Origin: an uncultured Alphaproteobacteria bacterium
Lineage (GTDB): Bacteria; Pseudomonadota; Alphaproteobacteria; HIMB59; GCA-002718135
DNA length: 55,469 bases
Direction: 5' to 3'
Assembly: GCA_902605135.1 (NCBI GenBank)
Contig: CACLBK010000004.1
Coordinates: forward strand, 1-55,469
Within the stretch, counting starts at the first letter, position 1, and every line of letters starts with the position of its first letter. The notes below the pieces were generated by a model. The model searched no databases, had not been told where the DNA came from, and was given only the letters and a program-made list of their open reading frames with translations. Below are positions 25,681-35,524 of this stretch, piece by piece. Position numbers and translations under genes: made by a program.

Positions 25681-27898
25681 GTCTTTTACCTGCATTATTT
25701 GCTTCGCTTATTACCCCATCTTCTTCCATCTTTTCAACCATACGAGCAGCCCTATTGTAACCAATTTGTAAATATCTTTGAATATAACTTGTCGAAACTT
25801 TTTGTTGTTTAATAACAATATCAACTGCCTTACCATAAAGATCATCATTATTATTTGAAATTAAATCGTCTGAATTTGAATTGCCTAGTTCTTCTTCTGA
25901 TAGTGATATTTCTTTTTTATAATCAAACGTAGCCTGTTGCTTTATATAATTAACAACCTTTTCAACTTCATTTTCTGACACAAAACCACCATGCAACCTC
26001 TTAATTATACTGCCATTTTCTAAAAACAACATGTCACCACTGCCCAATAATTGTTCTGCACCCATTTCGTTAAGTATTGTCCTGCTATCAAATTTACTTG
26101 ATACTTTATAACTAATACGACTAGGAAAATTTGCTTTTATCGTTCCAGTAATTACGTCAACACTAGGTCTTTGCGTTGCTGTAATTAAGTGTATCCCAGA
26201 TGCTCTTGCCATTTGTGCTAATCGCTGAACTAATGACTCAACTTCTTTCCCAGCTACCATCATCAAATCTGCCATTTCATCAATTACAACAACAATAAAA
26301 GGCATCTTTTCAAGAATAATTTCTTGTTTCTCAATAATAGGCATTCTAGAATCATCATCTATACCGGTTTGAACCTCCCTAAACAGTTTTCTTCCAGACG
26401 AAATAGTTCTTAAAACTTTATCATTATAAGAATCTATATTTTTTACATTTAAAGAGCTCATTAACTTATATCTATTTTCCATTTCTCTAACAACCCACTT
26501 AAGAGCAAATACAGCTTTCTTTGCATCAGTAACTACAGGCGTTAAAAGATGTGGAATATCTTCATAAATACTCAATTCTAACATTTTAGGATCAATTAAT
26601 ATCAGTTTGCATTCATTAGGTTTAAATTTGTAAAGTATGCTTAATATCATTGTGTTAATACCCACAGATTTTCCCGAACCAGTTGTTCCTGCGATTAGTA
26701 AATGGGGCATTCGCTCTAAATTTGCAAAAACACTTTTTCCAGATATATCTTTTCCTAATGCAAGAACAAGGGAATCATTTTCAATTTCAAATTCGTCTTC
26801 TTCAATTAAATCACCAAATAAAACACCATCTCTTTTAGCATTTGGTATTTCGATACCTAAACTTGTTTTGCCAGGTTGAGTTGAAATTCTAGCAGAAATA
26901 GAAGACATTGCTCTTGCAATATCATCAGACAAACCTATTACTTTACTAGATTTTATTCCTGCATTTGGAATAAATTCAAACAAAGTTACAATTGGACCAC
27001 TACTGAAACCAACTATTTTTCCTTCAACACCATATTCAGACAGTGTTTTTTCTAACTTAATAGCAGCATCAGTGTTTATTTTTTCCAATTCTCTGTTTTT
27101 ATTATTTTTTAAATTTGATTTCGAAAGTAGATTTTTAGATGGAAGGCTAAAGCTAAAATTATCTAGCTCTAGTTGTTTATTAGCTTTAGGATTATTATTA
27201 TTTTTTTTGCTTAGATTAACATAATTTCTTTTTTTAATTGTTGGCTCACTCCTAAATGTTTTTTTTGTAATTTTTTTTCTAAAATTTATATATTTAAATA
27301 AACCAAATACAGAAAGTAAAAATTTAAAATATTTAAAAAATTTTAAAAAAGAAAACATTTTTTTTATCCAAGAAAAATTTATTCTAAAAGATAAAAATAT
27401 TAAAACTACACCAAATACTAAAAGTAAGAAATTTATAATAAAATAAATGAAAATATTTTCTAGAATATTTAAATTTATATTTGTAAATAAATCAACTAGG
27501 AACTGTGAAACTAAACCTGTTTTTAAAAAGGCTATATCAACTGATTTTATAGAAACATTAATAAGAATTATTCCTGTCAGGTTGGATAAAAATTTCAAAA
27601 TTATAAACTTGCTAGTAATACCTAAAAACAATTTTCCACCTTCTAGTATTATAAAAAACACCAATAAATAACTTAGTGTTCCAATAAAAATTAATGAATA
27701 ACTTGATAGATAAGCACCAAAAAAACCCATAAGATTTTCAATATTACTGTCATTAATATTGTAATTTAATTGATTAAAACCTGGATCATTTGCAGAGTAT
27801 GAGTAAAGACTGGTAAAATAAATTAGGCCAAATCCAAATAAAATTATTCCTACTAAAAATTTAACCACAAAATTTCTAATTGAACCATACTTGAACAT
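25664..27898 (-). CDS. ftsK: DNA translocase FtsK
   Basis: FtsK couples cell division to chromosome segregation and dimer resolution at dif. About four to five membrane segments fill residues 10-190, followed by a short basic linker (about 190-270). The motor has Walker A AGTTGSGKSVGIN (about 405), Walker B VVVIDEMADLMM and TATQRPSVDVITG. A C-terminal winged-helix gamma domain, RYLQIGYNRAARMVEKMEEDGVI, reads KOPS. At 744 aa it is compact, since the linker is much shorter than in E. coli. The ftsK-lolA order is conserved in alphaproteobacteria. Confidence 0.97.
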   Translation of the reverse strand: MFKYGSIRNFVVKFLVGIILFGFGLIYFTSLYSYSANDPGFNQLNYNINDSNIENLMGFFGAYLSSYSLIFIGTLSYLLVFFIILEGGKLFLGITSKFIILKFLSNLTGIILINVSIKSVDIAFLKTGLVSQFLVDLFTNINLNILENIFIYFIINFLLLVFGVVLIFLSFRINFSWIKKMFSFLKFFKYFKFLLSVFGLFKYINFRKKITKKTFRSEPTIKKRNYVNLSKKNNNNPKANKQLELDNFSFSLPSKNLLSKSNLKNNKNRELEKINTDAAIKLEKTLSEYGVEGKIVGFSSGPIVTLFEFIPNAGIKSSKVIGLSDDIARAMSSISARISTQPGKTSLGIEIPNAKRDGVLFGDLIEEDEFEIENDSLVLALGKDISGKSVFANLERMPHLLIAGTTGSGKSVGINTMILSILYKFKPNECKLILIDPKMLELSIYEDIPHLLTPVVTDAKKAVFALKWVVREMENRYKLMSSLNVKNIDSYNDKVLRTISSGRKLFREVQTGIDDDSRMPIIEKQEIILEKMPFIVVVIDEMADLMMVAGKEVESLVQRLAQMARASGIHLITATQRPSVDVITGTIKANFPSRISYKVSSKFDSRTILNEMGAEQLLGSGDMLFLENGSIIKRLHGGFVSENEVEKVVNYIKQQATFDYKKEISLSEEELGNSNSDDLISNNNDDLYGKAVDIVIKQQKVSTSYIQRYLQIGYNRAARMVEKMEEDGVISEANNAGKRHVLKK

Positions 27899-27945
27899 AT
27901 AGTTAGATTGTAATACATTTAGATTATGGTAATTCGAAGAAAATT

Positions 27946-29127
27946 ATGAAAGAAATTCAATCAAACATCAATATAATAGGAGGAGGTCTGATAGGAGCTG
28001 TTACAGCATATTCACTTTCTAAACTTGGCAATAAAATAGTAGTTTTAGAGAAAAATGCTAAATTTAATCATAAAAATATTTTAGATAAAAGAACAACAGC
28101 AATTTCAGAGGGGACAAAAAAATTTCTTGAAGAAATAAATATTTGGAATGATATTGGTAATTACGCAGAACCAATAAAGAATATTCAGATAATAGACAGA
28201 AATCAATCAAACAAACTATATTTTGACAACCAAAGAAGAAAATCCAATCTTGGATATATTGTTAAAAACGAGTTTATACTTGATTGCCTTTATAAAAAAC
28301 TACATAAACAAAAAAATGTGGAAATTTTCAACAACGTGTCTCTTAAAGATATTTTTTATGAAGGCGACAGGATTATAACTAAGCAAAACAATTTCTATGT
28401 TAATACAAATATTTTATTTGCTTCTGATGGGAAAAACAGCGATATAAGGAAAATTTTTAAAACACCAATTTTCACAAAAGATTATAAAAAAAAAGCAATT
28501 GTAATTAATTTTTACCACACAGAAAAACATAACAACACTGCGTATGAGTTTTTCTTCAAAAATGGACCTCTTGCAATCTTACCAATGCAAAAATATAAAA
28601 ATCAATTTCAAAGCTCCATAGTTTGGACAAATACTACTGAGTTTATAGATTCATTATTTTCCTTAGATGATAATAATATAATTTCCATTTTGAATAAAAA
28701 GACACAAGGATGTGTAGGTGAAGTAAATAAAATAATTACTAAACAAACTTTTCCTTTAAAAGCTCATTTAAACTCTAAATTTTTTGAGAATAGAATTATT
28801 TATTTAGGTGATTCAGCCCACTCATTTCATCCGATTGCAGGACAAGGATGGAACCTAGGCATGCAAGATGTAGAAAGTGTTTATAATCTTGTTAAAAAAT
28901 ATAATTCTTTAGGTTTAGAATTGGGAGACGAAATATTTTGTAAAGAATTTCAAAAAGATAATTTTTTCAAAGCTTATAGGCTGTATCAAATCACTGATAA
29001 AGTTGATAGCGTTTTTAAATTAGACAATGCAATTTTTAATCATATAAGATTTTCAGTTATCAATCTATTAGAGAAAAGTAAAAAATTAAAAAATCAGATA
29101 AGTGATTTTGCTATGGGTGTTAATTGA
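27946..29127 (+). CDS. FAD-dependent ubiquinone-biosynthesis hydroxylase, UbiH/UbiF/VisC family
   Basis: A flavoprotein monooxygenase that probably hydroxylates the ubiquinone ring. The FAD dinucleotide loop NIIGGGLIGAVTAYSL is at about 9-24. DKRTTAIS (family motif DxRTTAI) is near residue 46, and GDSAHSFHPIAGQGWNLGMQDV, the FAD ribityl-binding block diagnostic for UbiH-type enzymes, is near 286. Length 393 aa is typical. Which ring position it attacks (UbiH, UbiF, UbiL) cannot be told. It is divergent from ftsK, and its 3' end overlaps the convergent LON-domain gene by 8 nt. Confidence 0.88.
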   Translation: MKEIQSNINIIGGGLIGAVTAYSLSKLGNKIVVLEKNAKFNHKNILDKRTTAISEGTKKFLEEINIWNDIGNYAEPIKNIQIIDRNQSNKLYFDNQRRKSNLGYIVKNEFILDCLYKKLHKQKNVEIFNNVSLKDIFYEGDRIITKQNNFYVNTNILFASDGKNSDIRKIFKTPIFTKDYKKKAIVINFYHTEKHNNTAYEFFFKNGPLAILPMQKYKNQFQSSIVWTNTTEFIDSLFSLDDNNIISILNKKTQGCVGEVNKIITKQTFPLKAHLNSKFFENRIIYLGDSAHSFHPIAGQGWNLGMQDVESVYNLVKKYNSLGLELGDEIFCKEFQKDNFFKAYRLYQITDKVDSVFKLDNAIFNHIRFSVINLLEKSKKLKNQISDFAMGVN

Positions 29128-29713
29128 TAGCTTTGCTATTATTATCTTCAACAATTTCAAGCTCTAAAATTGAATGAAGTTTTTTATAAAAATCACTTAA
29201 ATTTTTTGTTTCTAAAAGAACCTGTTTTTCAATATCACTAAAAGGGGATATCATTGCTATAAACTTTATAATTTGATTAAAATCTATATTTTGAATTTCT
29301 TCTAAGTTTAAGTTAATTTTTTTGACTTTTATATATTGGCCATACTTATCTAAAAGATTACTTTTTTGTTTTTCATTTATAATGTTTTTATCTTCTTGAA
29401 AATCTAACATTTCAGCTTCAACCAGCCTAAACTTATATTTTTTTTCTAACTCTTTCTTAACCTTAAAACAATTAGTACCCTGTAGACTAATTAAATATCG
29501 TCCATCTGTTGTTTCACTAAAACTATGAATTTTCCCAATACAACCAATATTGTAGAGCTTATTTTTTTCATCAGATTGTATCATGCCTATACACCTTTCT
29601 TTTGAAAGAGCGTAGTCAACCAACTCGATATATCTTTTTTCAAATATATTAAGAGGCAAGCTTGTTCCCGGAAAGAGGACGGCGCCGTTTAAAGGAAAAA
29701 TAGGGATTTCCAT
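29120..29713 (-). CDS. LON N-terminal (substrate-binding) domain protein
   Basis: A stand-alone LON substrate-binding domain of 197 aa without the ATPase or protease of Lon. The signature IPIFPLNGAVLFPGTSLPLNIFE at the N-terminus and IGCIGKIHSFSETTDGRYLI in the middle are clear. In alphaproteobacteria this gene commonly follows a thioredoxin gene, as here (one base between). Its function is unknown; a role in protein quality control is suggested by its partner. Confidence 0.9.
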   Translation of the reverse strand: MEIPIFPLNGAVLFPGTSLPLNIFEKRYIELVDYALSKERCIGMIQSDEKNKLYNIGCIGKIHSFSETTDGRYLISLQGTNCFKVKKELEKKYKFRLVEAEMLDFQEDKNIINEKQKSNLLDKYGQYIKVKKINLNLEEIQNIDFNQIIKFIAMISPFSDIEKQVLLETKNLSDFYKKLHSILELEIVEDNNSKAIN

Positions 29714-29714
29714 T

Positions 29715-30581
29715 TTATGAAAACATTAATTGTGAAAGCTTTTTCCTATATTGAATAGTAACTTGATCAGTATTTCCAAGTACAGCAAAAAATTCTACCA
29801 TCTTATTTTTTATATTATCTTTATTTTTTGGATAATATTTTAGAAGTAAATTCATTCCATTTTCATATTCTTTCATTGAAAAATATTTATCTGATATTTC
29901 TAAAACTAAATCGATATTATCTGGCTCACTCTCAAGTTTAACAAGCAACTCATTAATATTTGGTCCAGATGAATTATTTTTCACAATTTCCATTTTTTTT
30001 AAAACCTGTTTAACCTCATCCTTTTCTTGAACATCTTTTTCTAATGAGCTAACGAACACCTCAACTTCTTCAAATTGTTTAAGCTCGATCAAACACTCTA
30101 AATAAAAACAAATGCCTTTAATTTCATCTGAGTTTTTAGAAATAAATTCTAGAAGAGTGTCTTTAGTTTCTGTAAACTTATTTTCAGCCATAGCGTTTTC
30201 TATTTCATTATAAAATTCAGTGAAGTCTTCATTAATTTTAGACCCTAAGCATTTTTCAATAAATTCAATAATCTGACCTTCAGGAATAACACCCTGAAAT
30301 GCATTAACAATTTGTTTATCTTTGAATGCATAGACTGTAGGAATTGATTGAATTCTTAATTGTGCAGCAATTTGTTGATTTTCATCAATATTAATTTTTA
30401 CTAAGGTGATTTTATCTCCTGATTTTGATATTATTTTTTCTAAAATTGGTGTTAATTGTTTACAAGGACCACACCAAGGAGCCCAAAAATCAACAACAAT
30501 TAATTTACTTTCACTTGCTTCTATAACCTTAACATTAAACTCTGTTTCAGTAACATCGATTATATTCGGATTTTCACTCAT
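29715..30581 (-). CDS. Thioredoxin with C-terminal TPR-like domain (CnoX/YbbN type)
   Basis: The N-terminal thioredoxin domain (about 1-110) has the redox motif WAPWCGPCKQL, so it can be a real dithiol oxidoreductase, unlike E. coli CnoX, which has lost CGPC. The cis-Pro loop is SIPTVYAF. The helical C-terminal part (about 120-288) has TPR-like repeats, as in YbbN/CnoX, which holds unfolding proteins and passes them to GroEL. It lies between the ProX-like gene (4 nt overlap) and the LON-domain gene, forming a small protein-quality cluster. Confidence 0.92.
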   Translation of the reverse strand: MSENPNIIDVTETEFNVKVIEASESKLIVVDFWAPWCGPCKQLTPILEKIISKSGDKITLVKINIDENQQIAAQLRIQSIPTVYAFKDKQIVNAFQGVIPEGQIIEFIEKCLGSKINEDFTEFYNEIENAMAENKFTETKDTLLEFISKNSDEIKGICFYLECLIELKQFEEVEVFVSSLEKDVQEKDEVKQVLKKMEIVKNNSSGPNINELLVKLESEPDNIDLVLEISDKYFSMKEYENGMNLLLKYYPKNKDNIKNKMVEFFAVLGNTDQVTIQYRKKLSQLMFS

Positions 30582-31090
30582 AAAGATTTGACTATACTAT
30601 AACTATCTAGAGAAAAAATATGAATTTTTTTATTATTTTCAAGGAGGAAGTTTATAAACTCTAAAGTTTTTATACTTATAGTTGTGGTATTAATTAGCGG
30701 GTGGAAGTTAATTATTTCACTATTAAATAGTTTTTCATCTAAAAAAAATTCAACAACATTATCTTTGTCGTTAAGAAGGGCAAACGGGGATACTGATCCT
30801 GGTTTTATACCCAAAAATTGTTCTAAATATTCGGCATTAGCAAATGATAAATTCTTAGCATCGATAGATTTAGAAAATTGCTTTAAATCAACCTTTGCAT
30901 TTTCATCACAACTAAAGAGAAAAAAATTATTTTTTTTATTTTTTAAAAATAAGTTTTTTGTATGTGCCCCTTTAATTTCACCTCTTAGATTTTCAGAATC
31001 TTCAACAGTAAATAAAGGATCATGATCATGAATTTGAAAATCTTTATTTTTTACACTAAGTAATTCAAATAAATCTGTCTTTGTAAGCAT
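30578..31090 (-). CDS. YbaK/ProX-type aminoacyl-tRNA editing domain protein
   Basis: A 170 aa free-standing trans-editing protein related to ProX/PrdX, which deacylates Ala-tRNA-Pro. The substrate-domain blocks GAHTKNLFLKNKK (with the conserved Lys) and LGIKPGSVSPFALLND match the family well. Its last residues overlap the thioredoxin gene as ATGA. The exact mischarged tRNA is not visible. It is divergent from crtI across 56 bp. Confidence 0.9.
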   Translation of the reverse strand: MLTKTDLFELLSVKNKDFQIHDHDPLFTVEDSENLRGEIKGAHTKNLFLKNKKNNFFLFSCDENAKVDLKQFSKSIDAKNLSFANAEYLEQFLGIKPGSVSPFALLNDKDNVVEFFLDEKLFNSEIINFHPLINTTTISIKTLEFINFLLENNKKIHIFSLDSYSIVKSL

Positions 31091-31146
31091 AAATAATATT
31101 ATATTTATTAAGAAATAAGGTATTTAAATACAATTACAAAATAATA

Positions 31147-32622
31147 ATGGGCAAAAAAGCAGTAGTTATAGGAAGTGGTTTTGGAGGCATTGCTATTAGC
31201 TTAAGACTAAAAAAATTAGGCTATGATACAACAATTATTGAAAAACTAGACGAGATTGGAGGAAGAGCAAGAGTTTTTGAAGTGAATGGTTTTAAACATG
31301 ATGCTGGACCAACAGTCATAACAGCACCATTTCTATTTGATGAACTTTTCAGTTTGTTTGGAAAAAAAAGAGAGAATTATTTGAATTTTGTTCCTCTTGA
31401 ACCATGGTATAGGTACTATTTTCATGATGGCAAAACATTTGATTATTGTTCTACAGTCGAAAAAACTAATATAGAAATTAGTAAATTTGATAAGAAAGAT
31501 ATAAAAGGATATAATAAACTTTTAAATCAATCAAAAAAAATATTTGATATAGGGTTTACACAATTAGCTGACAAACCATTTATTTCTTTTTTTAAAATGT
31601 TAGGAGTTATTCCTAATTTGATAATTTTGAGAAGTTATTTTACGGTATCTCAACTTGTAAATAGTTATCTAAAAAATCCATATCTTAGAAAAGCATTTTC
31701 AATTCATCCACTTTTAGTTGGAGGTGATCCACACACAACAACATCTATTTATGCTTTGATTCATTATTTAGAGAGAAAATGGGGAGTATTTTTTTGTATG
31801 GGTGGAACTGGTAAAATCGTATCTGAATTAAAACGATTAATGATTGATTGTGGTATTAAAATTAAAACGAACACAGAGGCAAAAGAATTTATTGTTGAAA
31901 ATAATAGGATAACAAAAATATTAACAAACAATGAAGAAATTTCCAATATAGATCTAGTTGTTTGTAATGCTGATCCACCCATGGTTTACTCCAAACTTTT
32001 AAAAAAACAAAATTTAAGTAGACCTGTATTAAAAGAAAAAAACTTATTGTATTCAATGGGACTTTTTGTTCTTTTCTTTGGTACGAAAAAACAATACCAT
32101 AAAGTAGCTCATCATACTATTTGGATGACCGAAAGATTTAAATCTTTACTTCATGATATATTTAAAAATAAAATTTTATCTGATGATTTTTCCTTGTACA
32201 TTCACAGGCCTACTGCAACAGACAAGTCATTTGCTCCAGAAGGTTGTGATAGTTTTTATGTTCTATGCCCAGTACCTAATTTACAAGGTAAAATTGATTG
32301 GAATGTTGAGTCAGAAAACCTTAAAAATAAGATTGTTAAAGAATTATCCCAGACAATTATGCCAGATTTGGAAAAGACTATTACAGATGTTTTTTGGATG
32401 AATCCTAAAGATTTTAAAAATGATTACAATTCTATGCACGGAGCTGGTTTTTCAATAGCTCCGATCTTTACACAGTCAGCTTGGTTTAGGTATCATAACA
32501 AAGATAAAAAAATTAAAAATCTATATTTTTCAGCGGCAGGTTCTCATCCAGGTGCAGGAATACCAGGAGTTCTTTCATCAGCTAAAGTTGTTGAAAACAT
32601 TATTAAAGCTGAATTAAAATAA
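31147..32622 (+). CDS. crtI: Phytoene desaturase CrtI
   Basis: CrtI introduces four double bonds into phytoene to give lycopene. The N-terminal FAD loop VVIGSGFGGIAISLRL and GGRARVFEVNGFKHDAGPTVI are typical of CrtI. The C-terminal signature NLYFSAAGSHPGAGIPGVL ends the FAD-binding domain. Length 491 aa is normal. It is the first gene of crtI-crtB-crtY-blh, with 2 nt to crtB, and is divergent from the ProX-like gene. Confidence 0.96.
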   Translation: MGKKAVVIGSGFGGIAISLRLKKLGYDTTIIEKLDEIGGRARVFEVNGFKHDAGPTVITAPFLFDELFSLFGKKRENYLNFVPLEPWYRYYFHDGKTFDYCSTVEKTNIEISKFDKKDIKGYNKLLNQSKKIFDIGFTQLADKPFISFFKMLGVIPNLIILRSYFTVSQLVNSYLKNPYLRKAFSIHPLLVGGDPHTTTSIYALIHYLERKWGVFFCMGGTGKIVSELKRLMIDCGIKIKTNTEAKEFIVENNRITKILTNNEEISNIDLVVCNADPPMVYSKLLKKQNLSRPVLKEKNLLYSMGLFVLFFGTKKQYHKVAHHTIWMTERFKSLLHDIFKNKILSDDFSLYIHRPTATDKSFAPEGCDSFYVLCPVPNLQGKIDWNVESENLKNKIVKELSQTIMPDLEKTITDVFWMNPKDFKNDYNSMHGAGFSIAPIFTQSAWFRYHNKDKKIKNLYFSAAGSHPGAGIPGVLSSAKVVENIIKAELK

Positions 32623-32624
32623 TA

Positions 32625-33506
32625 ATGATTGATTTAAAGCTCAATTCATCTGCTGACCTTAGAAAGGAAGGCAAAAGTTTTTATTGGGCAAGTTTTTTTT
32701 TACCAAAAAGTTATAAAGAAAATGCTGGTACTCTTTATTCAATTTGTAGATATTTTGATGACATTGCTGATAAATATAGTGAAGATCAAACTGTCTATCT
32801 TAAAAATTCAATTGAAGAAATAAGGACCAATAATAATAATAAAGTAAATATTTTTTTGAAAAAAAATAAAATTAACAATTTAATTTTTATAGATTTAATA
32901 GAGGGATTAATCTTAGATCAGAAAAAAATAAGAATTCAAAACAAGGAAGAACTTTTAAAATACTCCTATCATGTTGCTGGTACTGTTGGATTAATGATGT
33001 CTAAAATTATAGGAGTAAAACATGATAAGGCAGCACAATCCGCAATTGATTTAGGTATTGGAATGCAGCTAACAAATATAGCAAGAGATGTTTATGAAGA
33101 TTCTAAAATGAAAAGAATATATTTACCTGCCAATTGGATACCTGATATATCATTAAAAAATTTAGCTGATCCTTATAACAAAACTTCACAAAAAGATGAA
33201 AGAATATCAAATGCAATTCATGAAGTAATATGCCTTTCAGATAAGTTTTATGAAAATGGTTTTGCCGGTTTAAAATATATCCCGCTATCTACCAGATTAG
33301 GCATATTCATCGCGGCTAATATTTATAGAGGTATTGGCATTAAAATAAAATCCAATAAAAAAAAATATTTAAGAAAAAGAGTATATTTAAATTTATTCGA
33401 AAAATCTATAATTACATTTAAATCAATTTTACTTTTTATTTTTATCCCTTTTATGAAATATCAGTATCAAAAAATTAGAGATAATTTCCCAAATGAAAAT
33501 TTATAA
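32625..33506 (+). CDS. crtB: Phytoene synthase CrtB
   Basis: CrtB condenses two GGPP molecules to phytoene, the entry step of the pathway. The first aspartate-rich motif is in SICRYFDDIADKY (about residue 45). The second is in LTNIARDVYEDSKMKRIYLP (about 148), including the isoprenyl diphosphate synthase signature. Length 293 aa is normal. Its 3' end overlaps crtY by 14 nt. No GGPP synthase (crtE) is in the cluster, so it must be encoded elsewhere. Confidence 0.96.
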   Translation: MIDLKLNSSADLRKEGKSFYWASFFLPKSYKENAGTLYSICRYFDDIADKYSEDQTVYLKNSIEEIRTNNNNKVNIFLKKNKINNLIFIDLIEGLILDQKKIRIQNKEELLKYSYHVAGTVGLMMSKIIGVKHDKAAQSAIDLGIGMQLTNIARDVYEDSKMKRIYLPANWIPDISLKNLADPYNKTSQKDERISNAIHEVICLSDKFYENGFAGLKYIPLSTRLGIFIAANIYRGIGIKIKSNKKKYLRKRVYLNLFEKSIITFKSILLFIFIPFMKYQYQKIRDNFPNENL

Positions 33507-34575
33507 AGCTGCAATAATTGGTTTAGGCCCTAGTGGTTTAGCTGTAAATAAAATTCTTTACGGAGATAGCTATAACGAAATCATTGCATTTGAAAGTGAA
33601 GATATAAACAAAAGAGATAATATTTTTGGTTTTTGGTTAACAGATTGGATGAAGCCATTTGAAAAAATTATTGAAAAAAAATGGTACAAATGGACTATTG
33701 GTAACAAAAATACCCATGTAACACATACAAGTTTAGATAAACCTTATTGTGTCATTAGTTTTAAAACTTGGAAAAAATTTTGCTTAGAAACAAAAAATAA
33801 ATTAGAAATCATAAACAAACAAGTTGTCCAATATTTTCCTGAACAAAATTATTTTAAAATAATCACCACTGATGACAAAATATATTACGCTGAAAATATA
33901 TATGATTCACGATCAGCAAAAGAAAAAAAAGGTGAATTATTACAACATTTTTTTGGAGTTAATATTACCGTGGCAGATAATACTTTTAATGAAGATAAAT
34001 TAACCTTAATGCACTTTACTGAAGAAAATAATATTTTACATTTTATATACATCCTACCATTTAGTCACAACAAAGCGCTTGTTGAATCGACGGTCTTTTC
34101 AAAAGATGTTTTTCGCAGCTCCTGGTATAGAGAAAAAATAAATGATTACTTAAAGAAAAATAATATTAATAATTTTAAAGAAAATAGTTCAGAAAAAGGA
34201 GTAATACCAATGTTTTTTGCAGGGGAGAAAAGATCAGTTAATTCTAATATCTTCAATATTGGTATTAGAGGAGGTGCGTGCAAGCCTTCTACTGGATATG
34301 CCTTTTCATTTCTTATAAAACAAATTCAATTGTTAAAAAATTCAAAGAATAACCATGTAAATATCCATAATTTTTTAGAAAGAAAAATGGATAAAGTTTT
34401 TATTAATTTTTTAAAAAATAATAGAGAAGATGGAAGGTCATTTATAAAGCTCGCATCTAATCTAAATGGAAATGAATTTCAAAGTTTTATGATGGGTGAA
34501 TCAAATTTTCTAACTAAGTTAAAAATCATAAATAGTATGCCCAAGCTTCCTTTTATAAAAGAATTATTTAAATAA
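33493..34575 (+). CDS. crtY: Lycopene beta-cyclase CrtY
   Basis: CrtY closes both ends of lycopene to give beta-carotene. The nucleotide-binding loop AAIIGLGPSGLAVNKI starts at about residue 6. The CrtY-type blocks FGFWLTDWMKPFE and FNIGIRGGACKPSTGYAFSF (about 257) are clear. At 360 aa it is close to the bacterial CrtY length. One base separates it from blh, which cleaves its product. Confidence 0.92.
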   Translation: MKIYKAAIIGLGPSGLAVNKILYGDSYNEIIAFESEDINKRDNIFGFWLTDWMKPFEKIIEKKWYKWTIGNKNTHVTHTSLDKPYCVISFKTWKKFCLETKNKLEIINKQVVQYFPEQNYFKIITTDDKIYYAENIYDSRSAKEKKGELLQHFFGVNITVADNTFNEDKLTLMHFTEENNILHFIYILPFSHNKALVESTVFSKDVFRSSWYREKINDYLKKNNINNFKENSSEKGVIPMFFAGEKRSVNSNIFNIGIRGGACKPSTGYAFSFLIKQIQLLKNSKNNHVNIHNFLERKMDKVFINFLKNNREDGRSFIKLASNLNGNEFQSFMMGESNFLTKLKIINSMPKLPFIKELFK

Positions 34576-34576
34576 T

Positions 34577-35395
34577 ATGTTAGCCGACCTTACAATTCTA
34601 AATATTATTTCTTTTTTATTAATATTTTTCATTGGTCTTCCGCATGGTTCATTTGATGGTGCAGTTGCTTCCTTAGTAGGTTTTAGTAACAGAATTCAAT
34701 TTCTACAATTTATATTTTACTACCTAATTTTATTTTTTCTGGTCATTTTATTTTGGTTATATTTTCCTATTATTGCGCTAACGATTTTTATTATAATGAC
34801 TATTGCCCATTTTGGATTATGTGATTGGACAAATTTTAAAATAAATAAATATAAGTATTCTATAAGCTTTACTTATGGAATGACTATTATTTTTGGAATA
34901 ATATTTTTCAACGAGGATCAATCTTTTTTGATATTTGAATATCTGACAAATAATAATATTTACTCAATCCAAAAATATTTTTTCATCCCATATTTTTTAA
35001 CATTATTATCTATAATATATTTTATTTATCTTTCCTTTTTCGAAAAGAAATTACGAAAAGGAATTATTGAAATTCTATTTCTTTTACTAATTTTTTATTT
35101 TTTTGATCCATTGCTAAGTTTTGCAATATATTTCTGTTTTTTTCACACTTACAAACATTTAAAACATCTGATTAAAAATATTTATTTAAATTTAAAAAAT
35201 AAATACTTTGTTATTTACTCAACAATAATTTTTACAGTAATTTCTTGGATTGGAGGTTTAGGAATTGTTTACTATTTAGTTCAGAATTTATCATTATATG
35301 AGTCGATATTAAAAGTAATTTTCATTGGACTTGCTGCTTTAACGCTTCCTCATATGTTACTTGTTGATATTGTCTACAGAAGAAGATTTAAATAA
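34577..35395 (+). CDS. blh: Beta-carotene 15,15'-dioxygenase (Brp/Blh family)
   Basis: Blh cleaves beta-carotene symmetrically to two molecules of retinal, the chromophore of bacterial rhodopsins. This 272 aa membrane protein has about seven hydrophobic segments and the iron-ligating histidines of the family in GLPHGSFDGAV (about 18), TIAHFGLCDWT (about 76), FFHTYKHLKHL (about 193) and LTLPHMLLVD near the end. It closes the crtI-crtB-crtY-blh operon. No rhodopsin gene is in the window; one elsewhere in the genome is strongly implied. Confidence 0.94.
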   Translation: MLADLTILNIISFLLIFFIGLPHGSFDGAVASLVGFSNRIQFLQFIFYYLILFFLVILFWLYFPIIALTIFIIMTIAHFGLCDWTNFKINKYKYSISFTYGMTIIFGIIFFNEDQSFLIFEYLTNNNIYSIQKYFFIPYFLTLLSIIYFIYLSFFEKKLRKGIIEILFLLLIFYFFDPLLSFAIYFCFFHTYKHLKHLIKNIYLNLKNKYFVIYSTIIFTVISWIGGLGIVYYLVQNLSLYESILKVIFIGLAALTLPHMLLVDIVYRRRFK

Positions 35396-35411
35396 ATCGT
35401 TTTCTCAAATA

Positions 35412-35439
35412 TTGACTTATAAATTCAAAGTGGTAATTG
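35412..35439 (+). promoter_or_regulatory. Putative promoter of tRNA-Gly
   Basis: TTGACT at 35412-35417, a 16-nt spacer and TAATTG at 35434-35439 lie just upstream of the tRNA gene starting at 35450. The -35 box is good, the -10 weaker; GTAAAT at 35441 is an alternative. The downstream distance fits direct transcription of the tRNA. Confidence 0.45.
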
Positions 35440-35449
35440 TGTAAATTAT

Positions 35450-35524
35450 GCGGGCGTAGCTCAGGGGTAGAGCGCAACCTTGCCAAGGTTGAAGTCGAGG
35501 GTTCGAATCCCTTCGCCCGCTCCA
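35450..35524 (+). tRNA. tRNA-Gly (anticodon GCC), CCA encoded
   Basis: A complete cloverleaf. The acceptor stem pairs GCGGGCG (35450-35456) with CGCCCGC (35514-35520). A D arm follows with GCTCAGGGGTAGAGC, then an anticodon stem CAACC/GGTTG with loop TTGCCAA giving anticodon GCC, and a T arm with TTCGAAT. The discriminator is T and CCA is encoded at 35522-35524. It marks the edge between the conserved crt/blh operon and the accessory surface-glycan region, a typical island boundary. Confidence 0.97.
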
